A stretch of 64,000 nucleotides of DNA from Coprococcus_C sp934318045 (GTDB lineage: Bacteria; Bacillota; Clostridia; Lachnospirales; Lachnospiraceae). Shown piece by piece: positions 53,724 through 61,941 of this stretch. The notes under the pieces were generated by a model. That model was not told where the DNA came from and ran no database searches. It saw only the letters and a program-made list of their open reading frames with translations. The translations under genes and the position numbers were made by a program. Positions within the stretch are counted from its first letter, which is position 1; every line of letters begins with the position of its first letter. The stretch covers positions 1 to 64,000 of the forward strand of contig CAKREY010000014.1 of assembly GCA_934318045.1 (NCBI GenBank), in the 5' to 3' direction.

Positions 53724-54728
53724 AAAAGTATAAAAAAGGATGAAATATTAGAAAATTTTATCTACGATAATCCATCTGAGTCTGTTTATAAGATAACAGG
53801 AGTCAGAGGATCTGGGAAAACAGTAATTTTGGAAAAGGTAGAACAGGAAATAAGAACGAATAAAAATCACTATGCAAATTGGGTTGTATTTGATGTTAAT
53901 CCAACAAGGAATATTCTAGGTCAGATTGCGGCAATGCTTGCAAAAGAGGGATTTGGAGGAACAGACACGAAATCTGCGGGCGTGAATATTTCGGCATCGG
54001 TGTTCGGAACTGGTGCAGGATTGGGATTTTCAAAAGAGAATGATTTCTTCGATATCGGGGTTGAAGTTGAGAACATGATACAGGCAGCGCAGAAAAAAGG
54101 GATTAAAATACTGATTGGCATCGATGAGGTTTCGAAGTCAGAAGAAATGGTTAAATTTGCATCGGAATATGGAAGATGGCTGCGAGCGGGATATCCGGTG
54201 TATTTTGTCTGTACAGGCTTGTACGAAAATATTCAGGATTTAAGTAATGTGAAGAATCTTACCTTTTTCAGAAGAGCTACAACGATTAAGACAGAACCGT
54301 TAAATATGATACGAATGACAGAAATGTACAGAAGTAAGCTCCGGGTTGATCTCGCACAGGCAAGGGAAATGGCGAAGATGACCAAAGGTTATGCATATGC
54401 ATTTCAGGAGCTGGGTGTGTTATGCTTTAAGAAAAAGGACGCGGAAACTCTGGACGATTTGGTTCTGAAACTCAAGGCTGAGCTATTTGTGTATTCTTAT
54501 GAAAAAATATGGGAAGAAATGACGGAAATGGATCAATTTCTTGCAAGTCTCCTGACAGAGAAAAAGGAGTATAAGCGAGAAGAGGTGTTGAAACTCATGG
54601 GAGAGAAATCAGGAAGTTACTCCATGTATAGAGACCGATTGATAAAGAGAGGAATATTGAATTCCCGGCAGGGATATATTTCGTTAGCGTTGCCATATTT
54701 TGCAGAGTATATAAAAGAATACTGTTAG
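53724..54728 (+). pseudogene. AAA ATPase gene lacking its start (5'-truncated)
   Basis: The frame opens right after a TAA at 53721 and the first codons already read KKDEILENFIYD, a point normally about 20-25 residues into this ATPase family. No ATG, GTG or TTG lies before the Walker A motif ITGVRGSGKTVIL; the first usable codon, TTG 53829, falls just inside it. Walker B is IKILIGIDEVSKS. The rest of the about 330-residue protein is intact, with a C-terminal winged-helix-like end (LKLMGEKSGSYSMYRDRLIKRG in two parts). So the gene seems to have lost its 5' end, or starts at a rare codon (ATA/ATT). Confidence 0.7.
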
Positions 54729-54803
54729 GAGGAAGCGTTATAGTAAAATATCTGTCGATTGAGGTCGAAACTGATTGACGATCTGATACAGAAAAGATAC
54801 AAT

Positions 54804-54836
54804 TTATTTGAGGTCGCAATTTGCGACCTCAAATAA
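54804..54836. promoter_or_regulatory. 33-bp palindrome before the ORF6N gene
   Basis: TTATTTGAGGTCGCAA and TTGCGACCTCAAATAA are 16-base arms with one central base. A core of about 27 bases (TTTGAGGTCGCAA and complement) recurs inside the gene at 55081-55107. It could be an operator or, given the trailing A/T, a hairpin terminator in both directions. Confidence 0.7.
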
Positions 54837-54856
54837 AAAACATAGGAGATGTTAGT

Positions 54857-55807
54857 TTGTCTGATAATACAAATGTAAATGTGCCTGTAATAGTTGATAA
54901 TACAGAAGAAAGAATTGAGAGTCTGATTCACTATGTGCGTGGACAGCAGGTTATGATAGATAGTGATTTGGCAATGCTTTATAATGTTGAAACAAAAAGA
55001 TTGAATGAAAGTGTGAAAAGAAATGCTAAACGTTTTCCGGAAAACTTTTGTTTCCAACTGACCGAGGATGAATATGCTGATTTGAGGTCGCAATTTGCGA
55101 CCTCAAACACAGAAAATACATCTACAAAAGGTGGGCGCAGATATTTACCATATGCCTTCACAGAGCAGGGAATAGCAATGTTGTCAGCAGTTTTAAGGAG
55201 TGATGAAGCTATTCAGGTCAGTGTAAATATTATGAATACTTTTGTGAAAATGCGACGTTTTCTGGCTGAAAATGCTTTGATGTTTGATAAGATAAACAGC
55301 CTGGAACTAAAGCAATTAGAGTATCAGAAGGAGTCTAATGAGAAATTTGACCAGATTTTTGCTTACATTTCTGAACATGAAGAGGTGGGGCAGAAGATAT
55401 TTTTTGAAGGTCAGATATATGATGCATTCAGTCTTCTAGTAAGCCTTGTAGAAAAAGCGGAAAAATCAATAGTCTTAATTGACAATTATGTTGATGTGGG
55501 AACTTTGAACATTCTTGCAAAAAAGAAAGATGGTGTTGATGTAACAATTTATACTGTTCGCAGAACTCGTCTGGCAAGTCAGGATATTGCAAGTTTTAAC
55601 AGTCAGTATCCGACGCTAACTGTGAATTATACGGGCGTTTTTCACGACAGATTTCTTATTATTGATGAAGCCACAGCATATCATATTGGCGCATCAATTA
55701 AAGATGCAGGAAAAAAATGTTTTGGAATAAGCCGAATAGAAGATATAGGAATTATTTCAGACATACTACAGCGTTTAGAGATTGAAACGGATGAAGCAAA
55801 CAATTAA
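54857..55807 (+). CDS. ORF6N-domain protein with phospholipase D-like C-terminal domain
   Basis: A 316-residue protein. TTG 54857 is the chosen start because AGGAG is at 54844-54848. Residues about 15-125 form an ORF6N/KilA-N-type DNA-binding domain: VRGQQVMIDSDLAMLYNVETK, NAKRFPENFCFQLT, LRSQFATSN and RRYLPYAFTEQGIAML. A coiled linker follows. About 195-300 resemble a PLD-like nuclease fold (IYDAFSLLVSLVEKAEKSIVLID, VFHDRFLIIDEATAYHIG: one HxK-like motif is HDRF, so Lys is absent). Such proteins occur in phage-derived and mobile islands. It sits in a block that interrupts the cobalamin genes. Confidence 0.82.
   Translation: MSDNTNVNVPVIVDNTEERIESLIHYVRGQQVMIDSDLAMLYNVETKRLNESVKRNAKRFPENFCFQLTEDEYADLRSQFATSNTENTSTKGGRRYLPYAFTEQGIAMLSAVLRSDEAIQVSVNIMNTFVKMRRFLAENALMFDKINSLELKQLEYQKESNEKFDQIFAYISEHEEVGQKIFFEGQIYDAFSLLVSLVEKAEKSIVLIDNYVDVGTLNILAKKKDGVDVTIYTVRRTRLASQDIASFNSQYPTLTVNYTGVFHDRFLIIDEATAYHIGASIKDAGKKCFGISRIEDIGIISDILQRLEIETDEANN
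55081..55107 (+). repeat. Second copy of the palindrome, inside ORF6N coding sequence
   Basis: The 27-base core of the upstream palindrome recurs here and encodes the conserved ORF6N segment DLRSQFATSN. Confidence 0.85.
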
Positions 55808-55960
55808 ATCACGATAATGACAGTAGCCATTATGGAGGTTAAGTTCTCTGTGGTAAAAGATAATATGCTTATGAGAGCTGAGTCTTATAAAGAGTACGTT
55901 AAGGTTTTCGGAAATTGTTTCGTCAGAGTTAGTAATACTGGTATAGAAGGAGGAGCTGCT

Positions 55961-56308
55961 ATGATCTTAATAATCGGTGGTGCATACCAGGGAAAGTTCG
56001 AGTATGCCAAGGCAAATTTCAAAGAAGGACATCAGATTATCAATAATTTTCATAAATATGTGCGGAAGACGATGCAGCAGGGCGGCGATCCGGAATTAGA
56101 GGCAAAGCAGCTTATGAACAAAGCGGTTCTTGCCGGAAATGCAGACAAGCTCGTTTTGGTCAGCGATGAGGTCGGAAGCGGCATTGTGCCGATTGATGCA
56201 TTTGATCGGGAATTCCGCGAGAAGAACGGACGCGTGAATTGTTATCTGGCAAGTCAGGCGGAGCAGGTCATCCGCGTGACGGCAGGAATCGGAACGAGGA
56301 TTAAGTGA
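55961..56308 (+). CDS. Short CobU-like protein lacking the guanylylation site
   Basis: A 115-residue protein similar to the ends of CobU: N-terminal LIIGGAYQGKFEYAKANF (a P-loop-like motif in which the usual Ser/Thr after Lys is Phe) and C-terminal VLVSDEVGSGIVPIDAFDREFRE with NCYLASQAEQVIRVTAGI. The middle RxxHxxxR segment with the guanylylated His is absent. ATG 55961 follows AAGGAGGAG; an open frame runs upstream to 55817 but lacks similarity. Together with the next two genes it resumes the cobalamin cluster. It may assist CobU, bind nucleotide only, or be a decaying copy. Confidence 0.78.
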   Translation: MILIIGGAYQGKFEYAKANFKEGHQIINNFHKYVRKTMQQGGDPELEAKQLMNKAVLAGNADKLVLVSDEVGSGIVPIDAFDREFREKNGRVNCYLASQAEQVIRVTAGIGTRIK

Positions 56309-56309
56309 T

Positions 56310-57119
56310 ATGAAAGCAAAGATTGTATTAATCCGTCATGGCATGACGCAGGGAAATCAAGAACATCGGTATGTCGGTACGACGGATGAAGGGCTGCTTC
56401 TGGAGAGTGTGGAAGAGCTGCGAGGTATGCAGGAGTTCTGGCAGAAACAGGTGCCGATGAATGGTAGAACCGTGGCAGATAGTGTACATGACGAAATCGA
56501 AATTGCACCGGGGAAAATCACATGTGAGCAGCACTGTCAAAAAAACGGTAGTAAAGAGCAAATCGTCTACGTCAGCCCCTATCTCCGTGCGAAGCAGACA
56601 GCGGATATTCTGTTCCCCGATGCAGGAAAGGTGGAAATCCCAGAGTTTGCAGAGTGCCGGTTCGGTGAATTCGAATACAAGAATTATGCGGAATTAAATG
56701 GGAATCCCGATTACCAGCGCTACATTGACAGCGGCGGTACGACGGCGTTTCCGGGCGGTGAGACGAAAGCGGAGTTTACAGACCGTGTGATGCGGGGATT
56801 TGAGAAGGTGTTTGTGGATGCGGAAAGCAGGGAAGAACAAAAACGGTTACGATGTGACGTTTCATTGAGAATGGAGACGGCGCACACATCCCTGTCAGAC
56901 ACGATCATTATCGTCGCACACGGAGGTACGATCATGGCACTGATGGATCAGTTGTCAGAGCCACACAAGGATTATTTTGACTGGCAGGTGAAGCCGGGCG
57001 AGGGAATTGCAGGATGGTTAGAAGTGACAGCGGATGGGATGCAGATTGTATCTTATGAGAAAATGAAATTGCCGCAGGGTATGAAAACGGTGCCAGATGC
57101 TATGAAAAACGGTGCATGA
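56310..57119 (+). CDS. cobC: Histidine phosphatase, probable alpha-ribazole phosphatase
   Basis: A 269-residue phosphoglycerate mutase-like protein. The catalytic motif is VLIRHGMTQGNQEHRYVG, with further residues in SPYLRAKQTADILF, FAECRFGEFE and IIVAHGGTIMALMDQL. The neighbours (CobU-like, cbiB) indicate removal of phosphate from alpha-ribazole-phosphate or cobalamin-phosphate. The protein is longer than standard CobC (about 200) owing to inserts near residues 35-75 and 170-185. It starts one base after the previous stop. Confidence 0.85.
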   Translation: MKAKIVLIRHGMTQGNQEHRYVGTTDEGLLLESVEELRGMQEFWQKQVPMNGRTVADSVHDEIEIAPGKITCEQHCQKNGSKEQIVYVSPYLRAKQTADILFPDAGKVEIPEFAECRFGEFEYKNYAELNGNPDYQRYIDSGGTTAFPGGETKAEFTDRVMRGFEKVFVDAESREEQKRLRCDVSLRMETAHTSLSDTIIIVAHGGTIMALMDQLSEPHKDYFDWQVKPGEGIAGWLEVTADGMQIVSYEKMKLPQGMKTVPDAMKNGA

Positions 57120-57235
57120 TACTATGAAATAGATGTGGTAGAGACACTATGTAAAGGCAAGGTCGTGTGAGGTATGTCAGGTAACTAACAGTACGGAATA
57201 CAAATATGCAATGCAGCGATGAAAGGAAATGTAAA

Positions 57236-58234
57236 GTGACCGTGTTACAGGAACGAATATTTATCATTATAATTGCATGTCTGCTTGATCTGGTATTCGG
57301 TGATCCACACTGGCTGTGGCACCCGGTACAGGGGATGGGCTGGCTGATCGACCATGTGGAGACGTGGATGCGCAAGCGGTTTCGGATACGGGAAGATCGC
57401 GACGCGGATATCCGTAAAAAACAGGTGGCAGGAACATTTACAGTTGTGATCGTGATAACAGTGTCACTGCTTGTGGCGGCAGGAATCCTATATGGGTGCA
57501 ACCGGATTCATCATACGTTGTATCTGGTCGTGGCAATGTGGATGTCATACCAGATGCTGGCAGCCTGCTCGCTTCGGCGGGAGAGCATGAAGGTGTGCAA
57601 GGCACTCGAAGCCGGGGATGTGGAACAGGCGAGAACGGCGGTATCCATGATCGTCGGCAGAGATACAGCATCGCTCACCGAGGAAGGCATCGCGAAGGCA
57701 GCGGTGGAAACGGTTGCTGAAAATACGTCGGACGGCGTGATCGCCCCGCTTTTTTATATGTTTTTGTTCGGTCCGGTCGGTGCGTGGGTGTACAAAGCAA
57801 TTAATACGATGGACTCCATGCTTGGATATAAGAACGACAAATACCGGTATTTTGGAACGTGCGCGGCGCGTGTGGATGATGTCGTAAATTTCATTCCGGC
57901 ACGACTTTCCGCGTGGCTGATGGTTGGTGCGGCAGGCATTTTGGGTATGGATATGGCTGGCGCGGCACGGATTCATTTGCGGGATCGACGAAACCATGCA
58001 AGTCCGAACTCCGCACAGACGGAATCGGCGTGTGCGGGCGCGCTTGGATTGCAGCTTGCCGGAAATGCATATTATTTTGGAAAGCTATATGAGAAACCAA
58101 CGATTGGCGATGCGAAAAGGCAGATCGAGCCGAAGGATATCCGCCGGGCAAACCGGTTGATGTACGGAACCGCAGTGTTGATGGTGATCGTGGGTGTCGG
58201 CGTGCTGATCGGATGCGGATGTTTGATAAAATGA
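57236..58234 (+). CDS. cbiB: Adenosylcobinamide-phosphate synthase
   Basis: Membrane enzyme attaching aminopropanol phosphate to adenosylcobyric acid. 332 residues from GTG 57236, which has AAGGAA at 57223; an ATG at 57206 is in frame but lacks an RBS. Conserved text: DLVFGDPHWLWHPVQGMGWLI, AKAAVETVAENTSDGVIAPLF, YKAINTMDSMLGYKND, FIPARLSAWLM and HASPNSAQTESACAGALGLQL. About five membrane helices. Last cobalamin gene in the window; cbiP and the threonine-phosphate decarboxylase are not seen. Confidence 0.96.
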   Translation: MTVLQERIFIIIIACLLDLVFGDPHWLWHPVQGMGWLIDHVETWMRKRFRIREDRDADIRKKQVAGTFTVVIVITVSLLVAAGILYGCNRIHHTLYLVVAMWMSYQMLAACSLRRESMKVCKALEAGDVEQARTAVSMIVGRDTASLTEEGIAKAAVETVAENTSDGVIAPLFYMFLFGPVGAWVYKAINTMDSMLGYKNDKYRYFGTCAARVDDVVNFIPARLSAWLMVGAAGILGMDMAGAARIHLRDRRNHASPNSAQTESACAGALGLQLAGNAYYFGKLYEKPTIGDAKRQIEPKDIRRANRLMYGTAVLMVIVGVGVLIGCGCLIK

Positions 58235-58400
58235 CATTCCTATAAGATATTTTGGTATATATGAACTGAAACATTTTCTATGATGCGGATAATATGACAT
58301 ATGGCGGACTGCGGAAGATAGAATTTGCACGGACAAAGATGCTTGGATAGGGCGATAACTGTTGTGATTTTCATTTTATTGAAATTTAGGAGGAAACGTT

Positions 58401-58934
58401 ATGAATGTTATAGAGGCTATTCATTACAGACATAGTTACAGGGGGAAATACAAGGATATTCCCGTACCAAAGGAAGATTTAATAAAAATCATGCAAGCTG
58501 GTCTTGATGCTCCGTCCGGATGCAACAAACAGACTACATCATTGATTGCTGTTGATAATCCTGATGTACTGAAGCAACTCCATAGTGTGATAGAACCACC
58601 TGTTGGAGAAACTGCTCCTGCTGCTATCTGTGTTTTGACACAGAGAGTCAATGCTTATCGGAATAAATGTTTCGCCGTGCAGGATTATTCCGCTGCGATT
58701 CAGAATATGCTGCTTGCAATTGTGGAGCTTGGTTATCAAAGTTGTTGGTATGAAGGACATATTACCGATGATGACAAGATCTGTGATAAGATGGCACAGA
58801 TACTAAATGTGCCTGAAGACTATGAGTTGGTCTGTTTTTTGCCTATTGGTATAGCAGAAAGCAATCCGATACATCCCCAAAAGAAAACATTTGAAGAAAG
58901 AGCGTGGTTTAATTCATACAATCAGAGCATCTGA
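58401..58934 (+). CDS. Nitroreductase-family flavoprotein
   Basis: A 177-residue FMN-dependent oxidoreductase. The N-terminus IEAIHYRHSYRGKYKDIPVPKEDL (in parts) and LDAPSGCNKQTTSL form the flavin-binding region; MLLAIVELGYQSCWYEGHI and CFLPIGIA match the dimer interface. AGGAGG precedes ATG 58401. It follows cbiB by 166 bases; a BluB-like role in lower-ligand synthesis was considered but the sequence looks like an ordinary nitroreductase. Substrate unknown. Confidence 0.88.
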   Translation: MNVIEAIHYRHSYRGKYKDIPVPKEDLIKIMQAGLDAPSGCNKQTTSLIAVDNPDVLKQLHSVIEPPVGETAPAAICVLTQRVNAYRNKCFAVQDYSAAIQNMLLAIVELGYQSCWYEGHITDDDKICDKMAQILNVPEDYELVCFLPIGIAESNPIHPQKKTFEERAWFNSYNQSI

Positions 58935-58945
58935 ACAGAGCTGTC

Positions 58946-59044
58946 GTGAGTGCAACCTGTGAGATGGTAATTACGGTCATTGATGGAAAAGTTGACAGAG
59001 TTTATGATGAAGAAACAGGGCTTAATATATTTAAGTTTGATTAG
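58946..59044 (+). pseudogene. Short gene remnant after nitroreductase
   Basis: An open stretch of 32 codons (VITVIDGKVDRVYDEETG near its middle) looks protein-like but has no RBS and begins immediately after the nitroreductase. It may be the C-terminal end of a lost gene. Confidence 0.3.
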
Positions 59045-59090
59045 ATGCGTTGAACACATGTGAAGAATCGGGAGTTTCAGGAGGGAAATC

Positions 59091-59255
59091 ATGAGAAGCA
59101 AAGGTATTTTTATTTTAGCGATTACATGGATTGTTTTATCATTGTTTTGGTTCTGGGCAGAAAATATTGCAATAGGTATCATATGGCTATGTGCCGGAGT
59201 CATTGAACTATTTATCGCGTTGGTGAGACGCAGCAAAGAGAAGAAAAGCGAATAA
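59091..59255 (+). CDS. Small membrane protein
   Basis: A 54-residue protein with AGGAGGG directly upstream of ATG 59091. It has two closely spaced hydrophobic segments (FILAITWIVLSLFWFW and IAIGIIWLCAGVIELFIALV) and a charged tail RRSKEKKSE. No homologue recognised. Too small for many gene finders but with a strong RBS. It ends at the left edge of the segmental duplication. Confidence 0.7.
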   Translation: MRSKGIFILAITWIVLSLFWFWAENIAIGIIWLCAGVIELFIALVRRSKEKKSE

Positions 59256-59558
59256 ATTCCGGGTTATGAGGATAAAAGATGAAAATTATAGAGATTACAA
59301 AAAATAAAAACGTCAAGCGTTTTTGAAAAAGTCCTTGACATGCTCAGTTCGATTATGCTAGTCTACTAGCAAAGCATAAGTTTCATATAGTAGTTGCTAG
59401 ACAGCTGCTTTCTACGAATAGTCAAATTATTTATTCTTGAACATTCATGCTTTTAAATTCAATTCATTTAATTTAAGATGCAGGGGTATTCAAGGAAGAT
59501 AGTTTAGGTCTATGTTTGCAAATGGATTTCTCCTGCTCAGGCCAAAGGAGGACGAAAT
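59256..59558 (+). other. Scar of deleted acetyltransferase and leader of first Rpn-like gene
   Basis: This 303-base gap starts with a copy of the region before the GNAT gene at 61122 and its first codons (ATG 59279, MKIIEIT), which then join directly to sequence matching 61700 onward; about 547 bases are missing. The rest matches the leader of the second Rpn-like gene. A short ORF, MQGYSRKIV, lies at 59479-59508. Confidence 0.75.
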
Positions 59559-60527
59559 ATGGCAAACAGAGAGTACAAAAGTGACGTGTTTAGTATGTTG
59601 TTGGAGGACAGAGCGAGAGCGTTGGATGTCTACAATGCGATGGCAGGAACGGCATACACGGATCCGGAGATTATCGAGATTCATACGCTGGAAAGTGGTG
59701 TATCACTGACCGTGCACAACGATGCATCGTTTGTTGTGAGTATGGATTCGATTCTGAATATCTACGAACATCAGTCAACGTATAATCCGAACATGCCGCT
59801 TCGGGAACTGATTTATTTTGTGGCGATTATCAAGAAGCTAGTCGAAAATAGATATCTGCTGAGTCACAAGCTGGTGAAGATACCGACACCGAAATTCGCA
59901 GTGTTCTACAATGGAGGCAAAACGAGACCGGAACGTGAAGTGCTGAAATTGTCCGATGCATATGAAAATCGGTCGGATGAACCGCAGTTAGAGCTGATGT
60001 GTACCGTGTACAACATCAATCCGGGAAACAATGAGGATTTGAAGAAGCGGAGTCAGACACTGCGGGAGTATATGATATTTGTTGGATATGTAAATGAGAA
60101 TCTTGTAAAAGCAAAAAAGGGCGAGAAGGATTATGAGACTGCAATCAGAGATGCAGTGAACCGCTGCATTGCAGAGGATATCCTGAAGGATTTTTTGCTG
60201 GAGCGCAGAGAGGATGTGCAGAAAAGTATGATGTTTGATCTGACATACGAAAAACAGATGGAGAACGCAAAGCGGGAATGGTATAACGATGGCGTGGAAG
60301 AAGGTCGTGCAGAGGGATATGCAAAAGGAGCGGTTCACCATTTAGCAGCTTCGGTTGTAAAAAAGGTACAAAAGGACAAAAATCTTGAACAAATTGCAGA
60401 TGAACTTGAAGAATCCGTTGAAACAATCCAGCCAATTTACGATATCGTGAAGAAACATGCACCAGAATATGATGTAGATGCAATTACGGCAGAAGTGCTG
60501 GAAACACGGGAAAAAGAAAAAGCATAA
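59559..60527 (+). CDS. Rpn-family PD-(D/E)XK nuclease/putative transposase-like protein, copy A
   Basis: A 322-residue protein. The likely nuclease core is SMDSILNIYEHQSTYNPNMP (Asp then ExQ), typical of the Rpn/YhgA-like PD-(D/E)XK group, followed by PLRELIYFVAIIKKLV. The C-terminus is helical with EGRAEGYAKGAVHHLAASVV and a Glu/Lys-rich tail. AAAGGAGG precedes ATG 59559. Nearly identical to the protein at 61942; this copy has four extra residues (GRAE) near residue 250. Rpn proteins promote recombination in vitro and vary by duplication in gut bacteria. The precise role here is unknown. Confidence 0.75.
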   Translation: MANREYKSDVFSMLLEDRARALDVYNAMAGTAYTDPEIIEIHTLESGVSLTVHNDASFVVSMDSILNIYEHQSTYNPNMPLRELIYFVAIIKKLVENRYLLSHKLVKIPTPKFAVFYNGGKTRPEREVLKLSDAYENRSDEPQLELMCTVYNINPGNNEDLKKRSQTLREYMIFVGYVNENLVKAKKGEKDYETAIRDAVNRCIAEDILKDFLLERREDVQKSMMFDLTYEKQMENAKREWYNDGVEEGRAEGYAKGAVHHLAASVVKKVQKDKNLEQIADELEESVETIQPIYDIVKKHAPEYDVDAITAEVLETREKEKA

Positions 60528-60543
60528 ATTGTTATGAGAGATT

Positions 60544-60583
60544 AAAAGCAGGATTGCTGATTGAAAGTCAACTGTCCTGCTTT
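60544..60583 (+). terminator. Hairpin after first Rpn-like gene
   Basis: AAAGCAGGA (60544-60552) and TCCTGCTTT (60575-60583) form a 9-bp stem with a 22-base loop. The T-run is short, so terminator strength is uncertain. Repeated after the second copy. Confidence 0.6.
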
Positions 60584-60654
60584 ACATATATAACAGGTTG
60601 TTGATTGGACGAAATTGTGTATGAGTAGAAAATTAGAATTTGAGGAGACGTTGA

Positions 60655-61092
60655 ATGGTTAGAGAAGTTTATGAAAACGAGTTGAATAAGGTGCTAGATT
60701 TATATTTGCATTTGCATGAGGAAACAATTCCAGAAATGACAGAACATTTAAAAATGACTTGGCAGGCGATTATGCAAGATAAAAACCATCATATAATTGT
60801 CAAAGAACTAAATGGGAAAATAGTTTCTTCTTGTGTTTGCGTGATAATTCCCAATTTGACAAGGAACATAAGACCATATGCGTTTATTGAAAATATGGTT
60901 ACACATTCAGATTATCGCGGAAAAGGATATGCAACGGAGTGCTTAAATTATGCAAAACAAATAGCAGAGAACACAAATTGTTATAAAATGATGCTACTTA
61001 CAGGTTCAAAGAAAAAAGAAACATTGAACTTTTATGGTAATGCAGGGTATAACAGTACAGATAAAACAGCGTTTATTCAATGGCTTGAATAA
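60655..61092 (+). CDS. GNAT-family N-acetyltransferase
   Basis: A 145-residue acetyltransferase. The acetyl-CoA-binding motif A is YAFIENMVTHSDYRGKGYATECLNYA (RGKGYA core, shown in part) and the C-terminal NFYGNAGYNSTDKTAF fits the family. GAGGAG at 60642-60647 precedes ATG 60655. Substrate unknown. It lies between the two duplicated Rpn-like genes and is not itself duplicated. Confidence 0.88.
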   Translation: MVREVYENELNKVLDLYLHLHEETIPEMTEHLKMTWQAIMQDKNHHIIVKELNGKIVSSCVCVIIPNLTRNIRPYAFIENMVTHSDYRGKGYATECLNYAKQIAENTNCYKMMLLTGSKKKETLNFYGNAGYNSTDKTAFIQWLE

Positions 61093-61121
61093 TACAAACT
61101 TCCGGGTTATGAGGATAAAAG

Positions 61122-61565
61122 ATGAAAATAATAGAGATCACAGAAAATAAAAAACAATATCTTGATTTGCTCTTATTGGCAGATGAGCAGGAAAATATGA
61201 TAGACCGCTATCTTAATAAAGGCTGGATGTATGTGCTAGATGATAATGGGATTAAATGTGAGTGCGTCGTTACCAATGAAGGAAATGGAGTGCTTGAATT
61301 AAAGAACATTGCGACTGCTCCAGAATATCAAGGGAAAGGATATGCAAAAACCCTGATTGATTTTATTGTTGAGAAATACGGAGAGCAATATGCCATTCTG
61401 CAAGTAGGAACAGGAGATAGCCCACTTACAATACCATTTTATGAAAAATGTGGTTTTGTCCGTTCGCATATTATTCCTAATTTTTTTACAGATAATTACG
61501 ACCATCCAATATACGAAGATGGAGTACAATTGGTAGATATGGTATATTTGCAAAGACAGTTATAA
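61122..61565 (+). CDS. GNAT-family N-acetyltransferase
   Basis: A 147-residue acetyltransferase with motif A in LKNIATAPEYQGKGYAKTLI (QGKGYA) and IPFYEKCGFVRSH near the end. It resembles YobR/YhbS-type small GNATs. GAGG precedes ATG 61122. Its first codons survive in copy A of the duplication at 59279, showing the gene once existed there too. Confidence 0.88.
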   Translation: MKIIEITENKKQYLDLLLLADEQENMIDRYLNKGWMYVLDDNGIKCECVVTNEGNGVLELKNIATAPEYQGKGYAKTLIDFIVEKYGEQYAILQVGTGDSPLTIPFYEKCGFVRSHIIPNFFTDNYDHPIYEDGVQLVDMVYLQRQL

Positions 61566-61587
61566 AGAAACATGTTCTAATAATCCG

Positions 61588-61824
61588 TTGATATTTTCAA
61601 ATTGCGGTGGGTATACATATGCACATACTTATGTTGAGTACATTGAAACAACCTATGGCTGGAATGCTGTTTTGAACATCATACAAATCGGAAATTATGA
61701 AGCGTTTTTGAAAAAATCCTTGACGCTTCTGTTCGATTATGTTAGCCTACCATCAAAGCATAAGTTTCATATAGTAGCTGATGAGCAGTTACTTTCTACG
61801 AATAGTCAAATTATTTATTCTTGA
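61588..61824 (+). pseudogene. Gene fragment, possibly the end of a metallopeptidase-like protein
   Basis: An open frame of 78 codons from TTG 61588, continuing open upstream into the GNAT gene end. The first 50 residues look protein-like (YAHTYVEYIETTYGWNAVLNI), similar to the helical end of peptidase MA-like proteins, then the sequence degrades. No RBS. Its 3' part is also in copy A (59316 onward). Probably a remnant. Confidence 0.45.
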
Positions 61825-61941
61825 ACATTCATGCTTTTAAATTCAATTCATTAATTTAAGATGCAGGGGTATTCAAGGAAGATAGTTTTGGACTATGTTT
61901 GCAGATGGATTTCTCCTGCGCAAGCCAAAGGAGGACGAAAT

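Larger units (their letters stand above)
59257..60608 (+). repeat. Segmental duplication, copy A
   Basis: Matches 61100-62976 with high identity except for an internal deletion at about 59310. It begins TTCCGGGTTATGAGGATAAA and ends AACAGGTTGTTGATTG. Confidence 0.85.

Noticed and set aside
55817..55960. Upstream extension of the CobU-like gene to 163 residues
   Set aside because: The added 48 residues do not resemble CobU, and a strong RBS sits directly before ATG 55961.
58401..58934. BluB (dimethylbenzimidazole synthase)
   Set aside because: Although close to cobalamin genes, the sequence reads as a general nitroreductase without the distinctive BluB features, and BluB needs oxygen.
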